Shown: positions 15,154 through 23,488, counted from the first letter of the stretch. The stretch is 40,792 nucleotides of DNA from JBOFSR01 sp051651645 (GCA_051651645.1 JBOFSR010000020.1:1-40792), one strand, 5' to 3'. Notes: generated by a model from the sequence alone, not told the origin. Made by a program: numbers and translations.

Positions 15154-15950
15154 TTTTTTTTCAGATACATGAAAAAAGCAGTTTTCAGGCTGAGTTTCCT
15201 TTTGTTCAAAATGATACAATTCTGAATGGAAAAAATATTCCTAAAGCTTGTTTATCATTAAAAAAAGCGGGATCTATGCGATTTAGATGGACTGAGCATA
15301 ATGATAATCGCGATTCTTTTTTTTCAAAACAATCTATTGATCAAAAGAAAATTGTTCCCGTTGAGCTTATTCACTCGAAAAATGTTTTTGCTGTTGCAAA
15401 GCAGAGCGATACTTTTAATTTGTGTGGAGATGGAATTCTTACGCAAAATCAAAATTTGATTCCTTCTGTAACCGTTGCTGATTGCATGCCGATTTATCTG
15501 TTTGATGAAACAAAAAATGTTTTTGGTGTTGTTCATTCGGGCTGGAAGGGAACGGGAATTATTGAGCAAGCCCTTGATCAGGCAAAAACTACGTATAATT
15601 GTCGTATTGAGGATTTCTCCATAATTTTTGGGCCACATATACGCTCTTGTTGTTATAAAATTGATGAGGAACGGAAAATTTTTTTTCAGACGCAGTTTTC
15701 AAAGGAAAGCGTGGTAGAAAAGATTGTCAACAAAAAAACGGAAGTATACGTGTCTTTGCAAGATGCAAACCTTTATGTGTTAGAAAAAATGGGGATAAAG
15801 CTTGAAAATATTTCAATTTGTACTGATTGCACGTGTTGCTCTCTATTTTTGGGATCCTTTCGCCGAGAAACATCCCATCTTCCTTTAGAAGCCTCAATTG
15901 AAGAGCGTTGGAAAAATTTTACTCCAATGCTTGCATACATTGGCTATTAA
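15150..15950 (+). CDS. pgeF: PgeF/YfiH-type laccase-domain protein
   Basis: Product of 266 aa, a cytoplasmic zinc/copper-site protein. Known: the E. coli homologue edits peptidoglycan by removing misincorporated serine, and relatives act as purine nucleoside hydrolases/phosphorylases. Seen: the three metal-ligand positions H75 (VELIHSKNVF), C112 (VTVADCMPI) and H129 (VVHSGWKGT), then GPHIRSCCYKI and a C-terminal CSLFLGSFRRE block; all ligands are intact. It begins inside the stop of the preceding gene by a 4-nt ATGA overlap. The duplicated terminator at 15966-16002 lies just after it, although its T-run faces the other strand. Confidence 0.9.
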   Translation: MIFFQIHEKSSFQAEFPFVQNDTILNGKNIPKACLSLKKAGSMRFRWTEHNDNRDSFFSKQSIDQKKIVPVELIHSKNVFAVAKQSDTFNLCGDGILTQNQNLIPSVTVADCMPIYLFDETKNVFGVVHSGWKGTGIIEQALDQAKTTYNCRIEDFSIIFGPHIRSCCYKIDEERKIFFQTQFSKESVVEKIVNKKTEVYVSLQDANLYVLEKMGIKLENISICTDCTCCSLFLGSFRRETSHLPLEASIEERWKNFTPMLAYIGY

Positions 15951-15965
15951 TAAATTTCTAGACTA

Positions 15966-16002
15966 TAAAAAAAGGAGCCCCTTTTTTGAAAGAACTCCTT
16001 TT
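15966..16002 (-). terminator. Second copy of the symporter terminator
   Basis: Stem AAAAGGAG/CTCCTTTT followed on the minus strand by a T run; nearly identical to the terminator at 732-766. It now has no intact minus-strand gene in front of it and is part of the duplicated fragment ending at 16063. Confidence 0.75.
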
Positions 16003-16011
16003 GACTAAGAT

Positions 16012-16063
16012 TTATTTAGCGAATAGTGGGGCAAATTTTTCCCAATAGCCATAGAAGAAAATA
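16012..16063 (-). pseudogene. 3' remnant of a second NSS-family symporter gene
   Basis: The last 16 codons plus stop of a symporter gene, equivalent to 776-827, are present with two nucleotide differences, both synonymous third-codon changes (Tyr TAC/TAT and Phe TTT/TTC), encoding FFYGYWEKFAPLFAK. The homology stops abruptly at 16063. Together with its terminator (15966-16002) this is the tail of a paralogue whose body has been lost. The MATE promoter begins 30 nt further on. Confidence 0.88.
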
Positions 16064-16092
16064 ATTTTGTCTCTAAACAAAATAAAAAGCCC

Positions 16093-16121
16093 TTGTGATT
16101 TAACGCTGTTTTTTGTACACT
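16093..16121 (+). promoter_or_regulatory. Leaderless-type promoter of the MATE gene
   Basis: -35 TTGTGA (16093-16098), 17-nt spacer, -10 TACACT (16116-16121), 6 nt to the ATG at 16128. No ribosome-binding site. Confidence 0.55.
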
Positions 16122-16127
16122 AAAATA

Positions 16128-17471
16128 ATGAACAAAAATATTGAGGTCTTTGAAAATCTGCCTGTTTTGCATTCTATTTTGAAAATGGCTGTTCCTAATA
16201 TGGTGGGAATGCTGATTGTTATTGTGTATAACATTGCAGATACAATGTTTGTTGGCTGGACAGGCGATGCTAATCAGGTTGCAGCTGTTTCACTTGCCAT
16301 GCCTGTTTTTTTACTTTTAATGGCGTTTGGTAATATTTTTGCGGTGGGTGGCGGCTCTCTGATTTCTCGCACCCTTGGCGAAAAAAACTTTGATAAAGTT
16401 AAACACATATCATCTTTTTGCGTTTATAGTTCTGCAGGAATAGGACTTGCGTCGATGATTATCTATTTTTTTGCAAGCCAGCCTATTCTTTCTCTTATTG
16501 GAACAAGCGAAAACACCTTGGGCTTTGCTCAGTCCTACCTTAACTGGATTGCTTTGGGCTCAGTTTTTATTGTCTTACAGTATGCTCTTGGGGGAATTAT
16601 TCGCTCTGAGGGCGAGGCAAAAAAAGCCGTTAAGGGAATGATGATTGGTACAATAATCAATATTGTCCTTGATCCTATTTTTATTTTGACCTTAGGTTGG
16701 GGAGTAACTGGGGCTGCAATTGCAACGGTTATCGGAAACCTTTGTTCCTGCTTGTATTATTTTTCTTATTTCCTAAAGAAAAAGACGCTGCTTTCAGTTG
16801 ATATAAAAGACTTTGTCCTTGATAAACAGATTATCAAGGTGGTTGTTTCGATTGGAGTGCCCGCTTCTTTAATTAATATTTTGATGAGCCTATCAAATAT
16901 CATTATGAATATTTTTTTAGTCGTCTATGGAGATGCCCCCGTGGCTGCAATGGGCGTTGCAATGAAGGCAAATATGCTTTTAATCTTATTGCAAATTGGA
17001 TTAGGCGTTGGTATTCAGCCACTTATTGGATATAACTACGGAGCAAAAAACTTCAAACGCCTCAGAAGCATTATGAAAGCAAGCTCTATTATAAGCGTGA
17101 TTCTCGGTAGCACTCTTACCGCCTTGTACGCCGTTTTTGCGCCGCACATTGTAAAAGCCTTTATTTTGGATGATTCGGTGTTGCATTACGGCACAATGTT
17201 TTTGCGTGTACTCATCTTTGTTGGCCCTTTTATTGGCATTTTATTTGTCATACAATTTTCCCTGCAAGCAATGGGTAAATCATTAGCATCTCTGTTTTTA
17301 GCAATTGGCCGGCAAGGCTTTATTTTTGTACCCGTTGTTGTTCTGGGCAATAAATTTATAGGACTTGAAGGCATTGTGTGGGCACAACCCATGGCTGATT
17401 TTATTAGCCTTTTTACAGGATTGGCTGTTTTCCTGCACTTTAATCGAAAAGAAATGAAACACTTTGAGTAA
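16128..17471 (+). CDS. MATE-family multidrug/sodium antiporter
   Basis: Product of 447 aa with about twelve transmembrane helices, an inner-membrane exporter that uses a sodium or proton gradient to expel organic cations or drugs. Seen: LHSILKMAVPNMVGMLIVIVYN near the N-terminus, IADTMFVGWTGD, SLAMPVF, GGGSLISRTLGE, then the second half beginning SIGVPASLINILMSLSN with GVGIQPLIGYNYGAKN, the family hallmark. A TTG start 15 nt upstream is in frame, but the ATG at 16128 fits the promoter spacing. The gene is immediately downstream of the symporter remnant, so its promoter may have been created or brought in by that rearrangement. Convergent with the next minus-strand gene. Confidence 0.93.
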   Translation: MNKNIEVFENLPVLHSILKMAVPNMVGMLIVIVYNIADTMFVGWTGDANQVAAVSLAMPVFLLLMAFGNIFAVGGGSLISRTLGEKNFDKVKHISSFCVYSSAGIGLASMIIYFFASQPILSLIGTSENTLGFAQSYLNWIALGSVFIVLQYALGGIIRSEGEAKKAVKGMMIGTIINIVLDPIFILTLGWGVTGAAIATVIGNLCSCLYYFSYFLKKKTLLSVDIKDFVLDKQIIKVVVSIGVPASLINILMSLSNIIMNIFLVVYGDAPVAAMGVAMKANMLLILLQIGLGVGIQPLIGYNYGAKNFKRLRSIMKASSIISVILGSTLTALYAVFAPHIVKAFILDDSVLHYGTMFLRVLIFVGPFIGILFVIQFSLQAMGKSLASLFLAIGRQGFIFVPVVVLGNKFIGLEGIVWAQPMADFISLFTGLAVFLHFNRKEMKHFE

Positions 17472-17495
17472 CTGCTATAGTTAAAAAGCTTTGTT

Positions 17496-19076
17496 TTATT
17501 GTATCATGATTAAAACAGGGGCAGGATTTAAAGAAAGCACTTCTTTTGGCGTCATTAAAGGCTTGTCGTAACCAGCTTTTTCAATTGTTGGCTTAGTAAA
17601 CAACTTAAATGATTTGAGCGGAATATTTTTTGCTTGAGCATTACGATTGTAACTTTCCTTTTTTAATCGGGGGGAGCCAAAACCATCTGCACAGTGAACG
17701 GCTTCAATCCTTTCAAACTTTTTAATACGCTCTCTGTTTTTAATCATTTTATCTTGAAATTGATGAAGCACTAAAAACCGCTTACCCTTGTAATTATTTG
17801 TAATAAGGTAGTTTTCAATCACTCTTTTTGCCTCATTTATTTCATCTCCCGTGACAAATCCAATTTCTTTCATGGGATGCACCGTCCGCCACTCAGGATC
17901 TAAGGCTAGGTGAACATTGGGGTACTCTAAAAAAGGTAAAAGCTGATTAACGGCATAATCAACACTGTGTTTTCCAATTTGATGATCCAAAATAACAATC
18001 CAATTATGCTCAAGTGCGTACTCAATGTATTTTATAGTCGTTTTATCGCTTAAGTATCCAATTTCGCCAAGTGGCCAGCACGTTCCATAAATTAAGTATA
18101 AGGCAGGAATTACACCGCGATCCCCATTTAAATTATCGTATTCTTTTGCGTAGGCCGTCAATTGGGGAGCTAGCTCAGGTAGCGAAAACTGCCCCACAAT
18201 TCCCATGTGCTGAGAATTTGGATGCCCATAAAAAGCTATGACATCGTTATTTGAAAAGATTGAATCGTCAGAGAAAAGGACGGCATTTTTTGGAAGGGGT
18301 TTTATAATTTCTTGAGCCCGAGCGATTTGATCTGCTGGCAAGTGATCTGGCTCCATAACAGGTGGATCTAATTCAAGATGATGCGTTACTTGCTGTGTTT
18401 GCATAAATCTCTGCTGTTCAATTTCTTTTTTCTCAGCTGCGGCTTTTTTTGCTTCAAGGGTTTGCATACGGATTTTTTCTTGGCGTTTAAGTTCTGCCTG
18501 AGTAATTTCACTGTATAAAAGCTCTTCCGTGGCTTTTTCCTGATGTTCAATTTCTCTTTTTTGCAGTGCCAATTTTTTTGCCATTTCTAGGTTTTTTGCA
18601 ATCTCGCTTTGCGAAAGTCTTTCTTCCTTTGTTTGTGATTGAGTGTTTTCTTGTGCATGCTTGCTTCGTAAAGCTGAAAGTTCTTGTGCCAACAAAAGTA
18701 AGGCTTCTAATTCTTGAGTGGCAATTTGCTCTGTATAATTTTCTTGCTCTTTTTTTTCTCGTAAAAATCGCTCTTCATCAAGTCTTGCTTGTTTTTGCCT
18801 TTCAAAATTTAAAATTTTATCTGCAAGCTCTTTTTTTTGTATATTTTGCTTCTCTTGTTCAAGATTTTCTTCTTGCTCTTTAATTTGCCTTGACAGCGTT
18901 GTTTGACGGCTTGTTGGTGCAGGAGTTGCTGTTACCAGTTTTTTTGCAGACTGAATATTTTGCACTGATGGCTGTACTGTAAGGCGTGCAGGCTGATTTT
19001 CAAGCGTCATAATCGTTATGGAAAATCCAAAAATGAGTAAGAAAATTAAAACGCAACAGATAATGTATTTTTGCAC
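17496..19076 (-). CDS. Membrane-anchored coiled-coil protein with conserved barrel-like C-terminal domain
   Basis: Product of 526 aa starting at GTG 19076; function unknown. Seen: N-terminal membrane anchor (about residues 3-25), a Pro/Thr/Ser-rich linker, a Glu/Lys/Gln-rich coiled coil at about 60-235 (repeats of the EEN/EKQ/AKKL type), and a globular domain from about 250 with VIAFYGHPNSQHMGIVG, VIPALYLIYGT, HLALDPEW and VLHQFQDKMI. The globular domain resembles a widespread uncharacterised bacterial domain, best known from actinobacterial secreted proteins, that looks like a glycosidase-type TIM barrel; a catalytic role is an inference. It follows the previous gene after 3 nt. Probably exposed in the periplasm and attached to the inner membrane. 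Confidence 0.75.
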   Translation of the reverse strand: MQKYIICCVLIFLLIFGFSITIMTLENQPARLTVQPSVQNIQSAKKLVTATPAPTSRQTTLSRQIKEQEENLEQEKQNIQKKELADKILNFERQKQARLDEERFLREKKEQENYTEQIATQELEALLLLAQELSALRSKHAQENTQSQTKEERLSQSEIAKNLEMAKKLALQKREIEHQEKATEELLYSEITQAELKRQEKIRMQTLEAKKAAAEKKEIEQQRFMQTQQVTHHLELDPPVMEPDHLPADQIARAQEIIKPLPKNAVLFSDDSIFSNNDVIAFYGHPNSQHMGIVGQFSLPELAPQLTAYAKEYDNLNGDRGVIPALYLIYGTCWPLGEIGYLSDKTTIKYIEYALEHNWIVILDHQIGKHSVDYAVNQLLPFLEYPNVHLALDPEWRTVHPMKEIGFVTGDEINEAKRVIENYLITNNYKGKRFLVLHQFQDKMIKNRERIKKFERIEAVHCADGFGSPRLKKESYNRNAQAKNIPLKSFKLFTKPTIEKAGYDKPLMTPKEVLSLNPAPVLIMIQ

Positions 19077-19079
19077 CGT

Positions 19080-19838
19080 TTAATCAAGCCTTTCAAAGAG
19101 CATATTGCATTGTAAATTTGGGGAGTCGTGCTTGAGTATATACGAATTGCCAAATTGCGTTACTATCAAGTTTTTTTCATTTGCAAGCTGATATAAAAAA
19201 GATTTTTCATTTTGATAATCTTGTGAAATATCAATCGTTGCCGTGTACTCGTTTGCCCCAGTTTTTTTGAGCAAAAGATAAAAAGTCTCTGAGCGATTTT
19301 TTTGATTGGCCGTATACCTTCGATCAACACTAATGAGAAAATCGCCATTGGGGGATTTTTTTGAAAAATAAACGCTGTCAAAAGATTCAATCAGATTTTG
19401 ATTATTCACAAAAAATCGAATAAATTTTCCCTGTTCGTTTGTTGCATTTGCAGGTGCATTTGCTTGGCCATCAATTTTTTTTTGTAGAGTTTCAAGCTGC
19501 AGAATGATTTGTTGTAATAAAACATCATTTGAACTATTTTGATTTTGCTGATTGAGAATGCCACCAAGCAAATCGTTTGTGTTTTGCCCAAGCATATTAT
19601 TGACTAAGCTCATTGCCATATTCATTGGCTGTTTTTTTTGATCCTGCTGATTATTTGTTGATTGTGTCGCAGTATTTTTTTTAGTTTGATTTTTAAACGG
19701 AGTTGAAAGTGTTGGCATTTCTGGTTTTACGGGGCTTTCAATGCTTGGCATTGCAGGCTGTGTTTGTGAGAAACAAAGTTTGCTTAAAAAGAGAAAAATG
19801 AATGTTTTAGAGGCTTGCAAGATTTTTTTCAACCTCAT
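19080..19838 (-). CDS. Secreted Gln/Asn-rich hypothetical protein
   Basis: Product of 252 aa, not recognised. Seen: signal peptide of about 24 residues (KTFIFLFLSKLCFSQ), a Pro-rich stretch, a Gln/Asn/Met-rich low-complexity segment (about 50-110), a short coiled coil (LLQQIILQLETLQKKI), and a beta-rich C-terminal domain of about 120 residues with KFIRFFVNNQNLIESFDSVY and FYLLLKKTGANEYTATID. It overlaps the upstream metallopeptidase-like gene by 32 nt and abuts the downstream anchored protein, so the three form one operon. Likely periplasmic. Confidence 0.7.
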   Translation of the reverse strand: MRLKKILQASKTFIFLFLSKLCFSQTQPAMPSIESPVKPEMPTLSTPFKNQTKKNTATQSTNNQQDQKKQPMNMAMSLVNNMLGQNTNDLLGGILNQQNQNSSNDVLLQQIILQLETLQKKIDGQANAPANATNEQGKFIRFFVNNQNLIESFDSVYFSKKSPNGDFLISVDRRYTANQKNRSETFYLLLKKTGANEYTATIDISQDYQNEKSFLYQLANEKNLIVTQFGNSYILKHDSPNLQCNMLFERLD

Positions 19839-20595
19839 CTAGTCGATTTTGCAAAGAATGAATTGTTTTTTCTAGTCGATTTTTTTCTTTTTCGAGCAAC
19901 ACTTTTTTGTCTAACTCTTCACTTTTGCGTTTTACAAATGAGCGTACAAGATCGGGGCTTTTTCCCTGCAAGATTTTTTGCTCAGCCTCAATTCTCTTAT
20001 TGTCATTTGAAATAGAGGCAAGCACCTTCATGTTTTCAAATCCTATTTGAGGATTCAAACTAAGGTTTGCAACTTTTCGTGCATCGCGTGCTGCCGCTCG
20101 GGGAACACATAAAATGCGATCAATATAATCTTCGTAGCGGATGTGTGCGTCTTGGCAAAGTTTATGTGCCTTTGCAAGCATTTTTCCAAAATCCACCATG
20201 AGTTTTCCATTTTGTTCCAAAAAATTTTTTTTAATTTCATGGGTTAGCTCTTCTAATTCAGGTGATTTTTCCAGCCCTAAAATATAAATCCCCTTTTGTT
20301 CAGCTTGCTCAAGGAGGCTATGAAATAAAGCCCAAAAATCATTTGTATGCACACGAGAACAGCAGTGCATACCATTTGTTGCCTCGTTTTGTAAATGATG
20401 TGCATATTCATGTATGGCCGTGTAAATCAGCTGATTGTCAGACTTAAAGTTTTTATTGTGTAACAGGATTTCATAGGTCTCAGGTTTATACAATCCATTG
20501 ACTTTTTTGCTTTCCTTGCCCGTAAACGTCACAGAAAAATCTATTTGAGTATCTTGAATTGAAAGAAGTATTTGTTTTACATTATCTTGGTTCAT
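19807..20595 (-). CDS. HExxH zinc metallopeptidase-like protein
   Basis: Product of 262 aa, cytoplasmic by absence of a signal peptide. Seen: IHEYAHHLQN with the zinc motif H62-E63-x-x-H66 followed by H67, preceded by YEILLHNKNF and LIYTA as in SprT/gluzincin-like folds, then HCCSRVHTNDFWALFHSLL with possible further zinc ligands; the C-terminal 60 residues form a coiled coil (VLLEKEKNRLEKTIHSLQ). The family is not identified, and peptidase activity is an inference from the motif. It is the first gene of a three-gene operon with two envelope proteins. Its extended -10 promoter (20619-20611) gives a leader of about 8 nt without a ribosome site. Confidence 0.78.
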   Translation of the reverse strand: MNQDNVKQILLSIQDTQIDFSVTFTGKESKKVNGLYKPETYEILLHNKNFKSDNQLIYTAIHEYAHHLQNEATNGMHCCSRVHTNDFWALFHSLLEQAEQKGIYILGLEKSPELEELTHEIKKNFLEQNGKLMVDFGKMLAKAHKLCQDAHIRYEDYIDRILCVPRAAARDARKVANLSLNPQIGFENMKVLASISNDNKRIEAEQKILQGKSPDLVRSFVKRKSEELDKKVLLEKEKNRLEKTIHSLQNRLDEVEKNLASL

Positions 20596-20610
20596 AGTTT
20601 TATAAAAGTA

Positions 20611-20619
20611 ATTATATCA
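20611..20619 (-). promoter_or_regulatory. Extended -10 promoter of the metallopeptidase-like operon
   Basis: TGA followed by consensus TATAAT (20616-20611) on the minus strand, with a poor -35 TTAATT 17 nt upstream. The hexamer is 15 nt from the ATG, so the leader would be about 8 nt. Confidence 0.5.
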
Positions 20620-20787
20620 TCTTTTTTGATTTTAATTAATAGGGTAGCGTGAAATTTATAAAAAATCAAAAAAATTGCGTGAGCTGTGTTTATGAATACA
20701 AAGTAGGAAAATAGGTTTAAGAATAACCATCTGTTTACTTTCTGTCCAGTTAAATATCATATTGCTTCTTTGCACCTGTTATAATTA

Positions 20788-20816
20788 TTGACGAGTGAAG
20801 AATTTTGTGATAAGCT
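20788..20816 (+). promoter_or_regulatory. Leaderless-type promoter of the PilZ operon
   Basis: -35 TTGACG (20788-20793), 17-nt spacer, -10 TAAGCT (20811-20816), then six A's to the ATG at 20823. No ribosome-binding site. Confidence 0.6.
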
Positions 20817-20822
20817 AAAAAA

Positions 20823-21635
20823 ATGCTTACTAAAGAAGAGCTTGATCGGCATTATACGACGTACCTTAATAAAGAAATAGTTCTTACAAAGGAATTGGTA
20901 AAAACTATTGGGTTGGATGCTCATCAGGTACAAATAAAATGTGGCTCAACGCAGTGGCCGTGTATTATTAACTCAACCTCATTGGCAAACGCGAAGTTTA
21001 TTATTGGTATAAAAAGTGGTGCATACGGAATGCTCATTGCCGAGGATGTTGGCTTTGTGAGTTTGAAATTCCATTTTGTGCGAAAGGATGAGCCTGCCTT
21101 AGTAATTTTTGTGCAATCAAAAATAGTTTCAATTCAGCCTTATATTGGCTCAAAAGATTTTGCTATTGTTGAGCTTGAGTATACCGAACGTCCTTCTGAT
21201 GATTTTATTCAAATTTTTTGCTCAACGATTGAAGCCAATCAAAACTATGCAAATCGTCGTGAAGAGCGTATTTTGATAACAGAAGAATCAAAAAAAATTA
21301 TGAGCCTAAAAAAAGAGGAAACGGTAGCATTTATTCAACATGTGCCACGCCATTGTATTATTCGAGATATTTCTTTTTCTGGGGCAAAAATTTTTTTGAT
21401 GGGACTTTCGTCGTTTTTAGTAGGAAAGATTATTCTTGTGCGATTTGACTTTCTTGATCCAAAAGAAACTTTCAATTTGAAGGGCGTTATTGTTGCTTCA
21501 GAGGAAATTTCTGGGCGAAAAGAGCTTGTTTCTGCCTCAATTAAATTTGACACAGAAACGGTTCCTATGTCGTATAAAATGCATATAAGCAACTATTTAA
21601 CCGCTCTTAATGCAAAAAATCTTAATCAAAAATAA
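20823..21635 (+). CDS. PilZ-domain cyclic-di-GMP receptor protein
   Basis: Product of 270 aa. Seen: an N-terminal domain of about 135 residues with a split-barrel look (YcgR-N/PilZN type), then a C-terminal PilZ domain carrying the ligand-binding motifs RREER (residues 145-149, the RxxxR switch) and DISFSG (182-187, the D/N-x-S-x-x-G motif). Both are intact, so it should bind cyclic-di-GMP. Known: a PilZ protein of Treponema denticola is required for normal motility, and YcgR-type proteins act on flagellar motors. It is the first gene of the unit that continues with the TPR gene 23 nt downstream. Transcribed from a leaderless-type promoter. Confidence 0.9.
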   Translation: MLTKEELDRHYTTYLNKEIVLTKELVKTIGLDAHQVQIKCGSTQWPCIINSTSLANAKFIIGIKSGAYGMLIAEDVGFVSLKFHFVRKDEPALVIFVQSKIVSIQPYIGSKDFAIVELEYTERPSDDFIQIFCSTIEANQNYANRREERILITEESKKIMSLKKEETVAFIQHVPRHCIIRDISFSGAKIFLMGLSSFLVGKIILVRFDFLDPKETFNLKGVIVASEEISGRKELVSASIKFDTETVPMSYKMHISNYLTALNAKNLNQK

Positions 21636-21658
21636 TATGCAAAACTTGAGGAGAACCT

Positions 21659-22804
21659 GTGAACCGAGAAAAGCCTTTAAAGTCAGTTTTTTTTATAAAT
21701 CTTCCTGAATCTTTTGCCCACAATTCTTCTCTTAAAATAGATGCTTCAATACCTCTTCCTGTTCAAAGTGAGTTTGAAGATACAACAGTTGAAAACTTTG
21801 ATATTACAACGCTTTCATGGGAAATGGTCGTTGCAGGGATTTTGATGGTATTAACCTATGACGAGAAAAATCCCCATTGCGATTATTATCGCTCTCTTGT
21901 TTTTGAAACAAAACCAAAAATTAAAAAAGAGCTCGCTGATACAGCAATTTTAAAAGTTCGTAATGAGGATTTTGCAGCCGCGGAGGAGATTTTTGCAGCA
22001 CTTCGCTTTCTTGATCCAAATGATTTATCAATTACACTCAATTCAGCACTTTTTTTTGATCAATATGCAGACTTTCATCGTAAATCAAGTCTTTTTAACG
22101 AAGCCGATGCTTGCGATGATTTAGCTAAATCGTATTATGATCAAGTTTTAGATGCAGATCCTCCTCTTAGTGATGCATTTTTTAATGCAGGTTTTTTTTA
22201 TTTGAAACAAAGAAAGTTTGATCGTGCAAAAGGTTTGTTTGAAACCTACGCCGCTTTGATGGCAGATTTGCCAGAAACTCAAGAAACGGAAAATATTCGT
22301 TATAAAATTGAGCGAGCAAGTGAAATAATACGCGATATTTCTGATAGAAATCTTGATGATGAGCTTTTTATCCAAGCGTCTGAGAATATATCACAGGGTG
22401 AGGAAGAAAAAGGATTAAATCAAATTCGCACGTTTTTAGAAAAGAATTCTACCGTGTGGAATGCGTGGTTTTTGCTTGGTTGGGGCTTGCGGCGTCTTCA
22501 GCGCTGGAGTGATGCACGGCAGGCATTTGAGCAATCTCTTTCTTGCGAGGATGGGCAAAATACCGATACGTATAACGAGCTTGCTATTTGTTTAATGGAA
22601 CTCGGTGAGCTTCAGGAGGCGGAGCGAATGCTGTTTAATGCTTTGCAATTAGCTCCTGAAAACACAAAAATTATGTCTAATTTAGGCTTTTTGAATATAC
22701 GATTAGAAAATCCTCTTGAAGCACAAAAATATTTTAATGCAGTTTTAGAATTTGATCCAAATGATGTTATTGCACAACAAGCAATAAAAGATTTTAACCT
22801 GTGA
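21659..22804 (+). CDS. TPR-repeat protein
   Basis: Product of 381 aa beginning at GTG 21659, chosen because a GAGGAG ribosome site lies 5 nt before it. Seen: a non-repeat N-terminal region of about 90 residues, then tetratricopeptide units, clearest at AILKVRNEDFAAAEEIFAAL, AFFNAGFFYLKQRKFDRAKG, AWFLLGWGLRRLQRWSDARQ, NELAICLMELGELQEAERML and NLGFLNIRLENPLEAQKYF. There is no signal peptide, so it is a cytoplasmic scaffold. Paired with the PilZ gene and placed ahead of grpE-dnaK; a link between cyclic-di-GMP signalling and a protein complex is possible but inferred. Confidence 0.88.
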   Translation: MNREKPLKSVFFINLPESFAHNSSLKIDASIPLPVQSEFEDTTVENFDITTLSWEMVVAGILMVLTYDEKNPHCDYYRSLVFETKPKIKKELADTAILKVRNEDFAAAEEIFAALRFLDPNDLSITLNSALFFDQYADFHRKSSLFNEADACDDLAKSYYDQVLDADPPLSDAFFNAGFFYLKQRKFDRAKGLFETYAALMADLPETQETENIRYKIERASEIIRDISDRNLDDELFIQASENISQGEEEKGLNQIRTFLEKNSTVWNAWFLLGWGLRRLQRWSDARQAFEQSLSCEDGQNTDTYNELAICLMELGELQEAERMLFNALQLAPENTKIMSNLGFLNIRLENPLEAQKYFNAVLEFDPNDVIAQQAIKDFNL

Positions 22805-22843
22805 TAGCTTTTCCCTTATTTTTTAGTTTTTTTCTTCTTGCTC

Positions 22844-22872
22844 TTGCCGTTTATTTTTTCAATTAGTATATT
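22844..22872 (+). promoter_or_regulatory. Leaderless-type promoter of grpE
   Basis: -35 TTGCCG (22844-22849), 17-nt spacer, -10 TATATT (22867-22872), 6 nt to the ATG at 22879. There is no ribosome site and no CIRCE element. Confidence 0.65.
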
Positions 22873-22878
22873 TTAAAC

Positions 22879-23457
22879 ATGAAAGATCAAGATAATAAAA
22901 CAAAACAACAAGAGGTTGAAGATAGTACTGTCGAAAATGAGAAAGCTACAGAAAATCAATCAGAAACTCAAGAAGAAGTTGAAAAAAAGGACTTAACTAT
23001 TGAAGAGCAGTTTGCTGAGCTTGAAAAACAGCATGCTGAATTAAAAAATGCGTATCTTTTGAAGGCTGCCGATTTTGATAATTATCGTAAACGCATGATT
23101 AAAGAGAAGCAAGATGCATTTGATTATGCAAATACGGCAATTTTAACGGATTTAATTACGATTTTAGATGATTTTGATCGTGGTTTAGCTGCAGCAACAG
23201 ATGCACAAGAAGTCAAGAGTGTTGTTGAAGGCATTCAAATGATTAATAAACAAATGTACAGTGTTTTAGAATCAAAATATAATTTGGCTTCGTATGGTGA
23301 AGTTGGAGACGGATTTGATCCTAATATTCACGAGGCACTTGCAAGTACTCCGTCTGATGTGGAGGAAGCCGTCTGTGCTGAAATTTATTTAAAGGGCTAT
23401 AAGCTCAAAGATAGAGTGATTCGTGTGGCAAAAGTTCTTGTCAACATGCCACAATAA
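22879..23457 (+). CDS. grpE: Nucleotide exchange factor GrpE
   Basis: Product of 192 aa. It releases ADP from DnaK as part of the cytoplasmic Hsp70 machine. Seen: a disordered acidic N-terminus of about 45 residues, a long coiled coil (KKDLTIEEQFAELEKQHAELK..., about 50-95), the KAADFDNYRKRM block typical of GrpE, a middle with TILDDFDRGLAAA, and the C-terminal beta domain with GDGFDPNIHEAL and VIRVAKVLVN. dnaK follows 65 nt downstream on the same strand, as in other treponemes. The promoter predicts a leaderless message. Confidence 0.96.
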   Translation: MKDQDNKTKQQEVEDSTVENEKATENQSETQEEVEKKDLTIEEQFAELEKQHAELKNAYLLKAADFDNYRKRMIKEKQDAFDYANTAILTDLITILDDFDRGLAAATDAQEVKSVVEGIQMINKQMYSVLESKYNLASYGEVGDGFDPNIHEALASTPSDVEEAVCAEIYLKGYKLKDRVIRVAKVLVNMPQ

Positions 23458-23472
23458 AATAGAAAAGAAATG

Positions 23473-23488
23473 ATTTGTTTAAACAAAT
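23473..23488. promoter_or_regulatory. Perfect 16-bp palindrome between grpE and dnaK
   Basis: ATTTGTTTAAACAAAT is its own reverse complement. It overlaps a possible -35 TTGTTT (23475-23480) that is 17 nt from AATAAT (23498-23503), so it may be an operator of an internal dnaK promoter. It does not resemble the CIRCE element. Confidence 0.55.

Noticed and set aside
16012..16063. Treating the symporter tail as a short functional gene
   Set aside because: It has only 16 codons plus stop with no start codon or ribosome site, and the match to 776-827 ends abruptly.
22805..22878. CIRCE heat-shock element ahead of grpE
   Set aside because: No TTAGCACTC-N9-GAGTGCTAA or close variant was found between the TPR gene and grpE or between grpE and dnaK.
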